Shown here one piece after another: positions 15,630 through 24,915 of a stretch of 64,000 bases of DNA. The notes below the pieces were generated by a model. The model saw only the letters and a list, made by a program, of their open reading frames with translations, had not been told where the DNA came from and ran no database searches. The DNA comes from an uncultured Lachnospiraceae bacterium (GTDB taxonomy: Bacteria; Bacillota; Clostridia; Lachnospirales; Lachnospiraceae). The stretch is taken from assembly GCA_902788555.1 (NCBI GenBank), contig CADAKQ010000006.1:29155-93154 (forward strand), in the 5' to 3' direction. Position numbers and translations under genes: made by a program. How positions within the stretch are numbered: the stretch's first letter is position 1; every line of letters starts with the position of its first letter.

Positions 15630-18155
15630 ATGATTTTCATTGATACGCAAAAGGAAGAATTTGCAAAATTAAAGGATATCAGGATTTTCGGCAAGGATGA
15701 TGAAGAGCAGACATTTAATAAGGACTTACTTGTAATCGGTTTGGGAGGTATAGGCTGCAAGGTTCTTACAAGCATCAAAAAAATGATTAGTGAGGACGTT
15801 ACACCTGAGGATAATATAAACTTGCTTTATATTGATTCGGATATTTCTGCCATGCAGGCAACCATTGAAGACAGTAAAGAGGGCATTGGTCTTAATGCTC
15901 TTGAGGTTATGAGTATATACAGACCTAATCTTGAAACGATTCTGTCCAAGGGAATCAGAAATAATCCTGTGCATCCTAACCTTGCAAATTGGATGAAAAG
16001 TGATTTTCCGGATATGAATATAGGAATTGACGGTACAAAGGGGAATCGTCAGCTTGGACGTCTGATGTTTTCAAATGCGTATGAAGATATAAGAATTCTT
16101 TTATTTGAAAAGATTGAAGAAATATATGATAAATCAGAAAGCGGAAAGCTTGATATTATTATTGTTTCAAGTGTTGCCGGCGGAACAGGAAGCGGTATTC
16201 TTACAGACCTTGCATATAATATCAAGGCGTTTGGCAAGTCAAAGAGACTTAATAATTATCGTGTGGGTGCATGCCTTTTAACACCGGATGTTTTATTTGC
16301 GGATCGTTTTATCGCTGATAACGAAGAGTTAAAGAAGCTTCTTAATGCAAATGGATGTGCAGCGTTAAAAGAGATTGATTATTATATGAGAATATCCAAT
16401 CGAAATGAGGCTTATTCTTTTGAAAGCACCACTCACAGACTTTCAATGAAGGAAAATATATTTGATTCCTGTATGATTATATCAGGAAAGCAGGATGAGC
16501 AGGGTTATCTTCCTGACGGAGTGATATGCAGCGATATAGCTTACTTTATTTCCATGCTTTCAAAAAATAAATTTATTGGAAATGAAAAAGCCGTAGAAGA
16601 GAGAAAGCTTTTGCGAGATGCGTTTTTTGACAGAGAGGGTTCGGGATATTATAAGATTTTTAATGAATCGGATTATAAGGTTCCTATAAAGGAAATTGAA
16701 AATATCTGCGAGTATGAGGTGTTTAATGAGGCCAACAAGCGCCTTCATGTTCTTGATAATATGGAGGGTATTATTGAAAATGATTTGAAAGCAACATGTA
16801 TTGAGCTTAATGAGTTTTTAGACGGTAAGCCTGGAGAGCCTATAAGTCTGGATGTAAAAGGACTTGTCAATATTAATCAGCTTATAAAGCCGGATTATAA
16901 GTCCATAAAGAAAAAACAGGATACTTTAAGAACATCTATGCCAAGACAGCTTTCTGATGTTGAAAAAAATATACCAAGTATTATAAAACAGCTTAAGAAT
17001 AAGATTTCTGGTGATATTGACAGACTTTTAACACGATACATGAAGGAATACGGACCTTTTCTTACTATTGAGATGATTGGTTCGGCAGGATTTGCCGGAA
17101 GGGATGTCGATGGTGGAATTATTGCACAGATTAGAAAGCTGGAACAAAAGCTCGGTTCGTATCAGCCGACCGGAGAGTTTAGCAGAATCATAGAGTCCAT
17201 AAGGGATATAGTTGCAAAAAGATTTTTCACATTTCCGTCTGCAAAACGAGAAACTGAAAACGGTTATTATGATGCATGTATAAAGGAAACTCTTGCAACT
17301 GAGCGAAATATGATAATAGATGGAATCAGTGATCAGGATTTGTTTGGTGATATTATAAGAATATTGAGACAGAAATCTGAAAGACTCAATGACATATACG
17401 GTCAGTTTGGCGAGGATTTAAAGAATGCCGTAGAGGATTTATCCAAGAGGGGAAATAAGGTTATTAATTATACTCTTAAGGGTGCAAAAAGACATGAATT
17501 CCTTCCTTCGGATTATGTAACCGATGCAAGGATAGATGAGCTTAGAAAAGGTATTATAGAGCTTATGATTGAGCATGAGTCGGATATTGATAATTCACGT
17601 CCTGTTCCGGTTAAGGATACAATGGAGAGAATTTACAGAAATATATTTGTAAGTGTTGGAGTTTATGCTCCTGAAAAGCTTATATCGGTCGCTTTCGCTG
17701 ATGATAAGCCTTCTCTTCAAGAGACAAATATTATGTTTGTGTCGGCTTCTAATGAAAAACGTGATGAGATTATGAACAATGCTGCGAGAGTATTTGTAGA
17801 GGGCTTAAGTGAGAAGACCGAAAAGAAGAAGATGTGTGTTCTTAAGGAGGGTTCAGAGGAAAAGGTTATAAGCAAGAGATATATTTCCCTGCCTGCCGCA
17901 ATGCCGCATTTTTCCGAGGCGGTAAGAGATATTCTTGTAGGTGAGCCATACAATACTCCTGATGATACAATTGCATTTAACCATGGCGAAATCGAGATAT
18001 CAATAGATGATATACTTGCAGGCGTTCCTTTATCACTACTTGAATGTGCAAGGGAGCTTCAGGATGCTTATAATGCAGTTGATAAAGCTGCATATTTCGG
18101 ACTTCATATAGATGAGGTTAATAAGGATATGTATGCATTCCCTGATTTATGTTAA
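15630..18155 (+). CDS. Tubulin-like (Tubulin_2-type) GTPase-fold protein
   Basis: A large, 841-residue protein related to the tubulin/FtsZ fold. The N-terminus has a nucleotide-binding start LLVIGLGGIGCKVLTSI (~33-49), an acidic LLYIDSD strand, and the tubulin signature-like loop SSVAGGTGSGILTD (GGTGSG at ~184-189). The remaining ~600 residues are mostly helical with charged linkers, far longer than FtsZ (~350-400). It matches the family called tubulin-like or Tubulin_2 (PF13809), known from a scattering of bacteria. GGAGG is 11 nt before ATG 15630. The neighbours are prfC (18 nt upstream) and a small helical protein gene (38 nt downstream) that may be functionally linked. Its job is unknown; assembly into filaments is an inference from the fold. 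Confidence 0.75.
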   Translation: MIFIDTQKEEFAKLKDIRIFGKDDEEQTFNKDLLVIGLGGIGCKVLTSIKKMISEDVTPEDNINLLYIDSDISAMQATIEDSKEGIGLNALEVMSIYRPNLETILSKGIRNNPVHPNLANWMKSDFPDMNIGIDGTKGNRQLGRLMFSNAYEDIRILLFEKIEEIYDKSESGKLDIIIVSSVAGGTGSGILTDLAYNIKAFGKSKRLNNYRVGACLLTPDVLFADRFIADNEELKKLLNANGCAALKEIDYYMRISNRNEAYSFESTTHRLSMKENIFDSCMIISGKQDEQGYLPDGVICSDIAYFISMLSKNKFIGNEKAVEERKLLRDAFFDREGSGYYKIFNESDYKVPIKEIENICEYEVFNEANKRLHVLDNMEGIIENDLKATCIELNEFLDGKPGEPISLDVKGLVNINQLIKPDYKSIKKKQDTLRTSMPRQLSDVEKNIPSIIKQLKNKISGDIDRLLTRYMKEYGPFLTIEMIGSAGFAGRDVDGGIIAQIRKLEQKLGSYQPTGEFSRIIESIRDIVAKRFFTFPSAKRETENGYYDACIKETLATERNMIIDGISDQDLFGDIIRILRQKSERLNDIYGQFGEDLKNAVEDLSKRGNKVINYTLKGAKRHEFLPSDYVTDARIDELRKGIIELMIEHESDIDNSRPVPVKDTMERIYRNIFVSVGVYAPEKLISVAFADDKPSLQETNIMFVSASNEKRDEIMNNAARVFVEGLSEKTEKKKMCVLKEGSEEKVISKRYISLPAAMPHFSEAVRDILVGEPYNTPDDTIAFNHGEIEISIDDILAGVPLSLLECARELQDAYNAVDKAAYFGLHIDEVNKDMYAFPDLC

Positions 18156-18193
18156 AAAATTAATTTATATATTATTAATGGAGGAAGATAAAA

Positions 18194-18412
18194 ATGGATA
18201 TTAAAGAATAGATAACAAAAATTGTAGACAAGGTAAAAAATGATAAAGATTTTGAAAAGGAATTCAAATCAAATCCTGAAAAGGCGATTGAAAAGGTTTC
18301 AGGCATAGATATACCTGACGGTATGCTTGACAAGGTGGTATCGGGGGTTCAGGCAAAGCTTGGTGCCGGAAAAGCAGCGGATGCTCTCGGCTCATTAAAG
18401 AATATGCTTTAA
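18194..18412 (+). pseudogene. Small helical protein gene with in-frame TAG at codon 6
   Basis: ATG 18194, well placed after GGAGGA, reads MDIKE then TAG (18209-18211), then an uninterrupted 66-codon frame ending at TAA 18410-18412. The downstream peptide is clearly protein-like: DKVKNDKDFEKEFKSNPEKA, then IDIPDGMLDKVVSGVQAKLG, then AADALGSLKNML. It resembles a widespread small helical family in Clostridia whose members start MDxKExx and have FKxNPxxAxE and GVDLPDxxx motifs. A Leu TTG to TAG change would explain the stop. Options are a recent nonsense mutation, a sequencing error, or recoding; an ATA/ATT restart after the stop cannot be excluded. It follows the tubulin-like gene. Confidence 0.6.
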
Positions 18413-18450
18413 AATTTTTTTGGTGAAATGACTTAAAATGGGAGAATAAT

Positions 18451-19833
18451 ATGGAAAATCCATTCAAAAAAAACAGAGGATTAAAAATTATTATTGTTGG
18501 ATGTGGAAAAGTTGGCAATACGCTCGTTGAAAAGCTTGTTCAGGAAAAACATGATATAACGGTAATTGATACAAACAGTGATTTTGTAGACAGAGTTTCT
18601 GAAACCTATGATGTAATGGGAATAGCGGGAAACGGCTCAAGCTACAGGGTTTTGCTTGATGCAGGCGTAAATGAAGCGGATATTCTAATAGCCGTTACCG
18701 AATCGGATGAGCTCAATATGCTTTGCTGTACCATAGCAAATCAGGTTGGACATTGTGCAACTATAGCAAGGGTGAGAAACCCGGATTATAGTGATGAACT
18801 TGCATATCTTAGAGCAAAACTCGGTATTTCTCTTATTATAAATCCTGAGCTTGAAACTGCAAGAGAGATTGCAAGACTGCTCAGACTTCCAATGGCTGAG
18901 GAGATAAACGCATTTACTAAAGGGCATGCGGAGCTTATCAAGTTCAAGCTTCCGGACGGAAATGTATTGGATGGTGCACATATATCCGATATCAGAAATT
19001 ATAATTCTGAGCTTTTGGTTTGTGGTGTTGAGCGAAGCGGTGAGCTTGTTATTCCGGATGGTTCCTTTGTTCTTAAGGGACAGGATTATATTACATTTAT
19101 AGCAACACCTATCAATACTCAGAATTTCTTTAAGAAAATTGATATCGATACTCATCAGGTTAAAAACTGTATGATTATAGGTGGAGGAAAGTCTTCATAT
19201 TATCTTGCAAAGCAGCTTACAGAGATGAATATTGATGTAAAAATTGTAGAGATTAATATGAAAAGATGTGAAGAACTTAGTGCACTTATTCCCAAAGCTC
19301 TTGTTATTTGCGGTGACGGAACGGATGAGTTGGTGCTTCGCGAGTCGGGCATAGAAGAGGCTGATTCGGTCGTTCCTTTAACCGGGCTTGATGAGGAAAA
19401 TATACTTATAACATTATTTGCAAGACAGTTTACTTCTGCTAAGGTAATTACAAAGATAAAAAGAAGTTCATTTCATGATGTTATAGACAATCTTGATATG
19501 GGTAGTATTCTTTATCCGAGATATATGACATCTGAGACAATTATAGGTTATGTGCGTGCAACTCAAAATGGTATTGGCAGCAATATTGAGGTGCTCTATC
19601 ATATATTTGATAATAAGGCTGAAGCTATAGAGTTTAACACAGAAGGAAATTCGCCTGTGGTAGGTAAGCCTATAATGGAGCTTAAGTTAAAGGATAACCT
19701 CATTATTGCCTGTATCAACAGAAATGGTAAAATCATTATCCCGAAAGGTAATGATTTTATTCAGGAAAATGACAAGGTTGTTATTGTTACAACACATACA
19801 GGTTTTAAGGACTTGAAGGATATTCTTAAGTAA
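18451..19833 (+). CDS. trkA: Trk potassium uptake regulatory subunit TrkA
   Basis: A 460-residue peripheral membrane protein with two RCK_N-RCK_C units, the usual TrkA layout. The first Rossmann start is IIIVGCGKVGNTLVEKL with acidic strand end TVIDTN; the second is MIIGGGKSSYYLAKQL with VEIN, whose glycine loop is less canonical (GGGKSS). It gates the TrkH channel at 19862, 28 nt downstream, in response to nucleotide. The start ATG 18451 follows GGGAGAA. The pair forms an operon. Confidence 0.95.
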   Translation: MENPFKKNRGLKIIIVGCGKVGNTLVEKLVQEKHDITVIDTNSDFVDRVSETYDVMGIAGNGSSYRVLLDAGVNEADILIAVTESDELNMLCCTIANQVGHCATIARVRNPDYSDELAYLRAKLGISLIINPELETAREIARLLRLPMAEEINAFTKGHAELIKFKLPDGNVLDGAHISDIRNYNSELLVCGVERSGELVIPDGSFVLKGQDYITFIATPINTQNFFKKIDIDTHQVKNCMIIGGGKSSYYLAKQLTEMNIDVKIVEINMKRCEELSALIPKALVICGDGTDELVLRESGIEEADSVVPLTGLDEENILITLFARQFTSAKVITKIKRSSFHDVIDNLDMGSILYPRYMTSETIIGYVRATQNGIGSNIEVLYHIFDNKAEAIEFNTEGNSPVVGKPIMELKLKDNLIIACINRNGKIIIPKGNDFIQENDKVVIVTTHTGFKDLKDILK

Positions 19834-19861
19834 TTACAAGTGCAGATTAGAGGATAAGATA

Positions 19862-21313
19862 ATGAATTATGGTGTTGTTATATATGTTTTAGGATGGATA
19901 ATGGATATTGAGGCAGCATGTATGATGCTGCCTTGTCTTGTGTCAGTTATATATGGCGAAAAGGAAGGTCTTGGTTTTTTATATGTTGCTCTTGCAGCAG
20001 CATTAGTCGGAACAATAATTGTATTTCATAAGCCAAAGGATATGAAGTTTTATCTTAAGGAGGGCTTTGTTACAACGGCTCTAAGCTGGATTATTCTTTC
20101 TGTTCTTGGGGCTCTTCCATTTGTTTTAAATGATGATATACCGCATTTTACAAATGCTTTATTTGAAACAGTTTCCGGCTTTACGACAACAGGCTCAACC
20201 ATTCTTTCGGATGTTGAAGCCCTGTCACATGCAAGTCTGTTTTGGAGAAGCTTTACTCACTGGATAGGAGGTATGGGAGTCCTTGTATTCTTACTTGCCA
20301 TACTGCCTATGGCAGGTGGCTCAAATATGAATCTCATGAAGGCGGAAAGCCCGGGTCCTTCAGTTGGAAAACTTGTTCCAAAGGTAAGGGATACAGCCTT
20401 TTATCTTTATGCAATTTACTTTGTTATGACTGTTATAGAGGTAGTTCTTTTACTGTTTGGAGGTATGAATCCTTTTGAAGCACTTACCATATCATTTGGT
20501 ACGGCAGGTACCGGAGGTCTCAGTATATGGAATGACAGTATAATGAGCTGTACAGTTTATCAGCAATGGGTTATCGGAATATTTATGGTGCTTTTCGGAG
20601 TTAATTTTACATTTTATTTTCTTGTTATCACAGGAAAGCTAAGACAGGCTTTTAAGATAGAGGAGGTAAGAGTATATTTTACCATTATAATCGTGTCGGT
20701 TACTGCTATAGCCATAAATATATATGATAAGATTGGTTCGCTCGGTGCAACAATAAGACATTCATTTTTTCAGGTCGGCTCAATTATAACTACGACAGGT
20801 TACGGAACAGCCGATTTTGATACCTGGCCTTCGCTTTCTAAAACAATACTTGTTATGCTTATGTTTATCGGAGCCTGTGCAGGTAGTACGGGTGGCGGTA
20901 TCAAGGTATCACGTTTTATTGTTATGGCAAAAACCGTTAAAAAGGAGATTATTTCTTTTCTATTTCCTAAAAGTGTCAAGAAAATTAAGATGGAGGATAA
21001 GGTTGTAGGTCATGAGACACTTCGTTCTATAAACGTTTATTTCATGACATATATTATAATTTTTTCCGTATCTCTGCTTCTTATATCATATGAAAATAAG
21101 GATATGACATCGAACTTTACTGCGGTTGCAGCAACTATGAATAATATAGGTCCGGGATTAAATCAGGTGGGACCAACCTGTAATTTCTCGTGTTATTCGG
21201 CATTCTCTAAATATGTTTTTATGTTTGATATGCTTGCCGGAAGACTTGAATTATTCCCGATTCTTTTGTTATTTTCTCCTTCAGTATGGAAGAGAAAGAA
21301 AAAGGTTGCATAA
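19862..21313 (+). CDS. trkH: Trk potassium transporter membrane subunit TrkH
   Basis: A 483-residue K+ channel-like subunit. Four pseudo-repeats each contain a pore loop with the selectivity-filter glycine: ETVSGFTTTGSTIL, SFGTAGTGGLS, ITTTGYGTADFDTWP and NNIGPGLNQVGP. The GACAGSTGGGIKVSR segment before the third-fourth linker is also typical. It works with TrkA just upstream. The protein ends KRKKKVA, consistent with a cytosolic C-terminus. Confidence 0.95.
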   Translation: MNYGVVIYVLGWIMDIEAACMMLPCLVSVIYGEKEGLGFLYVALAAALVGTIIVFHKPKDMKFYLKEGFVTTALSWIILSVLGALPFVLNDDIPHFTNALFETVSGFTTTGSTILSDVEALSHASLFWRSFTHWIGGMGVLVFLLAILPMAGGSNMNLMKAESPGPSVGKLVPKVRDTAFYLYAIYFVMTVIEVVLLLFGGMNPFEALTISFGTAGTGGLSIWNDSIMSCTVYQQWVIGIFMVLFGVNFTFYFLVITGKLRQAFKIEEVRVYFTIIIVSVTAIAINIYDKIGSLGATIRHSFFQVGSIITTTGYGTADFDTWPSLSKTILVMLMFIGACAGSTGGGIKVSRFIVMAKTVKKEIISFLFPKSVKKIKMEDKVVGHETLRSINVYFMTYIIIFSVSLLLISYENKDMTSNFTAVAATMNNIGPGLNQVGPTCNFSCYSAFSKYVFMFDMLAGRLELFPILLLFSPSVWKRKKKVA

Positions 21314-21406
21314 ATGGAATAGTTTATACTTTCCGTTTGTATAATAAAAAAAGAGCGATATATGTATATGCCAAGCATGGCTTGAAGCTAAGGAGTTGGT
21401 ATAAAA

Positions 21407-21814
21407 ATGAGTGGAAATATCATACTTGACGGCAGAAGGATAAAGGCTATGGAAATCCTCTATGCTTTGGGTGAATATACAGGTAAATCAAAGGAGTATA
21501 TAGCAAATCTTTGGTCAGAGCTTCTTAAGGATGAAGGGCTTATGGCAGAATTTATGTATTACCTTGATAACCATACCTTTAAGGATGATTATAAATATAA
21601 GGAGTACGGTCTGACGGATATATATTTTTATAATCTGAGAGTTGCTGAAATTCACTGGGACTTAGGTAAGGACTATCCGTCCGGCAGAGAGTGGGACGGC
21701 AACAAAGAGACGATAGTTTTAGATACCTTTGATATGATGGTAAAGCTTAAAAATGAGCCGGAGAAGTATCTTAAGCTTTTGTTGGAAAATCCCGGACAGG
21801 ACAGGTACATATAA
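21407..21814 (+). CDS. Conserved hypothetical soluble protein
   Basis: A 135-residue protein with no signal, membrane segment or motif that I recognise. It is helical at the start (RRIKAMEILYALGEYTGKSKEYIANLWSELLKDEGLMAEFMYYLD) and ends with another helix (TIVLDTFDMMVKLKNEPEKYLKLLL). The codon use matches the neighbours. AAGGAG lies 11 nt before ATG 21407. It has a strong terminator and could be in its own unit or the tail of the trk operon (93 nt gap). Confidence 0.7.
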   Translation: MSGNIILDGRRIKAMEILYALGEYTGKSKEYIANLWSELLKDEGLMAEFMYYLDNHTFKDDYKYKEYGLTDIYFYNLRVAEIHWDLGKDYPSGREWDGNKETIVLDTFDMMVKLKNEPEKYLKLLLENPGQDRYI

Positions 21815-21834
21815 TTAGAAGTTAATATTTTTTT

Positions 21835-21874
21835 AAAAAGTGCGTTTGGAAGTGATTCCATATGCACTTTTTTG
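21835..21874 (+). terminator. Intrinsic terminator
   Basis: AAAAAGTGC pairs with GCACTTTTTT, with an inner TGGAA-GTGA-TTCCA stem; the T-run follows. Confidence 0.85.
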
Positions 21875-21913
21875 TTGCTTTTTTATATATAATATGATAG
21901 TGTATATTTAAAG

Positions 21914-22012
21914 TTCGTCAGAAAAAGTGTGATACAAAACAATAAATTCGTCAGAAAAAGTGTAATATAATATGATAAATTCGTCAGAAAAAATGTATAA
22001 ATTATCAAAAAG
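21914..22012 (+). repeat. Three 33-bp tandem direct repeats upstream of the DUF4143 ATPase
   Basis: TTCGTCAGAAAAAGTGT starts at 21914 and 21947, and a variant (one G to A change in the same stretch) at 21980: an exact 33-bp period. The first 17 bp are conserved and the rest drifts. The array ends about 45 bp before the ATPase start. It may be an operator array or a minisatellite. Confidence 0.8.
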
Positions 22013-22056
22013 AGTATAATATATCTAATATATTAAAGAAATCAGGAGAATATGTT

Positions 22057-23346
22057 ATGGAACGGTATATTATGAATAAAATATTAGAATGGAAAAATTC
22101 AAGGTCAAGAAAACCGCTTATAATTATGGGTGCCAGACAAGTAGGCAAGACATGGGTTATGAAAGAATTTGGAAAAAGATTCTTTAAAAATACCGTTTAT
22201 ATAAATTTTGATAATGCAGATGTTCTTAAAGGCCTATTTGAAAAGGATTATGATATAAACAGAATCCTTATGGAGCTTTCTATTTATTCAAGTATAAGAA
22301 TAAATTCTGAAGATACATTGATTATTTTTGATGAAATTCAAGAAAATAAAAAAGCGATTACGGCATTAAAGTATTTTTGTGAAGATGCACCAGAGTATGC
22401 AATTATAGCTGCAGGTTCTTTGTTGGGTGTTTCCATACATGAAGGAATTTCCTTTCCGGTTGGTAAGGTAAAATTGCTTAATATATATCCGCTTTCGTTT
22501 AGAGAGTTTATGTTGGCGCTTGGGAAGGATATGTGGGTTGAGCAAATTGATAATGGAAATTATGAAGCATTAAATAGCGTTCGCGACAATATAGTAGATA
22601 TGCTCAAGCATTATTATTATGTAGGAGGAATGCCGGAGGTTGTTAATAATTTTATTGAAAATAGAGATTTTATCGAAATAAGAGACTTGCAAAAAGATAT
22701 AATTTCTCTTTATGAAAAGGATTTTGGAAAACATACTCCAAATGAGGAGTTACCAAGATTAAGTATGGTATGGAATTCAATACCGACACAGTTAGCTAAA
22801 GAAAATAAGAAATTCTTTTTTGGACATATAAAAAAGGGTGCAAGGTCAAAGGATTATGAGCTTGCTATAGAATGGCTGTTAAATTGTGGACTAATCTATA
22901 AAGTATACAATGTTACTAAACCATATATACCTTTAAAATCATATGTTGATTTCAGTGCTTTTAAATTGTACTGTTTAGATGTTGGACTTCTTGGAGCTAT
23001 GAGTGATTTGAGCGTAAAAACAATTCTTGAAGGAAATAAAATATTTACAGAATTTAAGGGAGCATTAACAGAACAATATGTGTTACAGGAATTAATATCA
23101 GAGACTCCATTTAAACCGTATTATTTTACAGAAACAAAATCAGAAGGTGAGATAGATTTTCTTATTCAAAAGGATGAGAAAGTAATTCCTATTGAGGTTA
23201 AGGCTGAGGAAAATTTAAGAGCAAAAAGCCTTAGATTATTCAGTGAAAAATATAATCCTAAATATGCCATAAGAACATCAATGTCAAACTATCGCAAAGA
23301 GGAATGGCTTGTAAACATTCCATTATGGGCGGTGTGGACTGTTTAA
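22057..23346 (+). CDS. AAA_14/DUF4143-family ATP-binding protein
   Basis: A 429-residue ATPase of the family found with AAA_14 at the N-terminus and DUF4143 at the C-terminus. Walker A is GARQVGKT (~25-32), Walker B IIFDEIQ, and the DUF4143 part shows CGLIYKVYNV, KLYCLDVGLLGAM, FKGALTEQYVLQEL, then an archaeal-Holliday-junction-nuclease-like core GEIDFLIQKDEKVIPIEVKAEEN (catalytic-looking D-x(n)-E-x-K). AGGAG precedes ATG 22057. The family is abundant and often mobile or horizontally acquired in Bacteroides and Clostridia; the function is unsettled. The A-rich coding style differs slightly from the neighbours, hinting at acquisition. Confidence 0.9.
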   Translation: MERYIMNKILEWKNSRSRKPLIIMGARQVGKTWVMKEFGKRFFKNTVYINFDNADVLKGLFEKDYDINRILMELSIYSSIRINSEDTLIIFDEIQENKKAITALKYFCEDAPEYAIIAAGSLLGVSIHEGISFPVGKVKLLNIYPLSFREFMLALGKDMWVEQIDNGNYEALNSVRDNIVDMLKHYYYVGGMPEVVNNFIENRDFIEIRDLQKDIISLYEKDFGKHTPNEELPRLSMVWNSIPTQLAKENKKFFFGHIKKGARSKDYELAIEWLLNCGLIYKVYNVTKPYIPLKSYVDFSAFKLYCLDVGLLGAMSDLSVKTILEGNKIFTEFKGALTEQYVLQELISETPFKPYYFTETKSEGEIDFLIQKDEKVIPIEVKAEENLRAKSLRLFSEKYNPKYAIRTSMSNYRKEEWLVNIPLWAVWTV

Positions 23347-23410
23347 AGATCGCAATTAATCTTATCTTTTTTTGAAATACGAGGCTGGTAAATAAAGAGG
23401 AAGGAATATC

Positions 23411-24157
23411 ATGAAATACGAAAATTATATCTTTGATTTGTACGGAACATTGGTTGACATAAAAACTGATGAAATGAAAACTTCATTATGGAAGAAGCTT
23501 GCAAAGCTATATGCAGCTTATGGTGCGATATACAAGCCTAAGCAGCTTCGTAAGGCATATATAAGGCTTGACCGAGAGGAAAGAGATATATTAAAGAAAA
23601 AGACAGGCTGCGAATTTCCGGAGATAAAGCTTGAACGCGTATTCCTTCGCCTTTTGAAAGAAGCTCCTTCCGGAAATGTGAGAGTTCCGGAAAATGAAGC
23701 TGTTTGGTCGGAATTTATGGCAAATGCTTTTCGCACACTATCAAGAAAGTATATCAAATTATATCCGGATACTTTAGAAACATTAGATAAATTAAAGAAA
23801 AAGGGATGCAAACTTTATCTTCTTTCAAATGCCCAGGCGATATTTACCAGACCTGAGATAAGTATGCTCGGCCTTGACAGATATTTTGATAAGATGTACA
23901 TATCGTCGGATTATAGAATAATGAAGCCTGATAAAGAATTTTTATTAAGGTTAATCAATGACGAGGAGCTTGATAAGTCCAAGTCTGCTATGGTAGGTAA
24001 TGAGATAAGAAGTGATGTTAAAATTGCAGACTTATGCGGTGTCGACGGAATACTTATTAACAGTGACGGACTTGATAAGAAGGAAATAAAAAAACAGGCT
24101 AAAATGTATGGGATTAAGAATACATTTAAGGTAGTAAATGCGATTAAAGAGATTTAA
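23411..24157 (+). CDS. HAD-superfamily hydrolase
   Basis: A 248-residue HAD hydrolase. Motif I is FDLYGTLVD with the nucleophile-acid pair DxYGT (an uncommon Tyr for Asp/Phe is frequent in this subfamily), motif II LLSNA, motif III K in KPDKEF, motif IV MVGNEIRSDVKIAD, in which Asn replaces the usual first Asp (GDxxxxD becomes GNEIRSDV). It is probably a phosphatase on small phosphorylated metabolites; the altered motif IV is worth noting. GAGGAAGG is upstream of ATG 23411. Confidence 0.85.
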   Translation: MKYENYIFDLYGTLVDIKTDEMKTSLWKKLAKLYAAYGAIYKPKQLRKAYIRLDREERDILKKKTGCEFPEIKLERVFLRLLKEAPSGNVRVPENEAVWSEFMANAFRTLSRKYIKLYPDTLETLDKLKKKGCKLYLLSNAQAIFTRPEISMLGLDRYFDKMYISSDYRIMKPDKEFLLRLINDEELDKSKSAMVGNEIRSDVKIADLCGVDGILINSDGLDKKEIKKQAKMYGIKNTFKVVNAIKEI

Positions 24158-24294
24158 TATTGTAGTAGAAATGAGTATTACAAATGAGGTGAAAAAGGAA
24201 TTCGGACGGTTTCTGGAATATGTAATCGATTTTTAAATATTATATTATTATTTTATTGCATATATAAATTCAGTATATTAAAATAAAATCATAA

Positions 24295-24819
24295 GCAGCT
24301 ATTATACAAAACATCATACTTGCTTATGTATTGTATTTCGGAGAAAAAAGGTGGAAGAGATTTTCACTATATGATTGTCTGGGAGACATACCGGAATACC
24401 TCAAGCCTTATGTCAGTGATTACAAAATAAATGTATTTGAGATTGCATATCTGACAGACGAGCAGGTTAAGAAGTTCAAGAGTGACTTTAAGTTTGTGGC
24501 TGATTATTTCGTACAAATGAGAAAAAATAAGAATTACATAGCGCCGAGAGAGGTTGTAAAACATGTAGATGAGGTTTTAAAGCTAATGCAGGTGCTTACG
24601 AAAGATAAAGCATGGGGTAAAAATGGTTTAGCAAAGAGGAAAGGAGCTCCATATATGGATCATTATTTGAGCAATCGAATTGCAGAAGTTAAGATAGAGG
24701 CATATTTAGATTGTGGTCTTTCTGTCTCAGAGATTGCAGTAAAGCTTAATATTTCAGAGGAAGAGGTTTCAGAGATAATTAAAAAGCTTGAAACCGAAAA
24801 TTTACAAAAGCAAAACTAA
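24295..24819 (+). pseudogene. Rpn-family nuclease/transposase remnant (N-terminus missing)
   Basis: The frame is open from 24295 to 24819 after a stop at 24292 and lacks a credible start (TTG 24331 has no SD). The sequence LYFGEKRWKRFSLYDCLGDIPEYLKPYVSDYKINVFEIAYLTDEQVKKFKSDF... matches the middle and C-terminal part of the Rpn (recombination-promoting nuclease, YhgA-like) family: a YFG-x-KxW strand, then PEELKPFVSDYKIN. The PD-(D/E)xK catalytic N-terminus is absent. The tail has a helix-turn-helix-like segment (LSVSEIAVKLNISEEEVSEIIKKL). It is probably a dead copy. Confidence 0.65.
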
Positions 24820-24831
24820 ATAATGAGTTTT

Positions 24832-24863
24832 AAGAGTTGTCCATAATGGGCGACTCTTTTTCT
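24832..24863 (+). terminator. Intrinsic terminator
   Basis: AGAGTTGTCC pairs with GGGCGACTCT using T-G wobbles, 5-nt loop, followed by a T-run. Confidence 0.75.
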
Positions 24864-24886
24864 TTAATTAAGTGTTTTATTTATGC

Positions 24887-24915
24887 TTGACAACCCTATA
24901 ACAATGTTGTATTGT
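24887..24915 (+). promoter_or_regulatory. Promoter of the ABC-2/YtrA operon
   Basis: TTGACA (24887-24892), 17-nt spacer, TATTGT (24910-24915). The operator palindrome overlaps the -10 box. Confidence 0.65.

Noticed and set aside
21914-22012. Possible CRISPR array from the 33-bp repeats
   Set aside because: Units are contiguous, without spacers, and the second half of each unit diverges; no cas genes are nearby.
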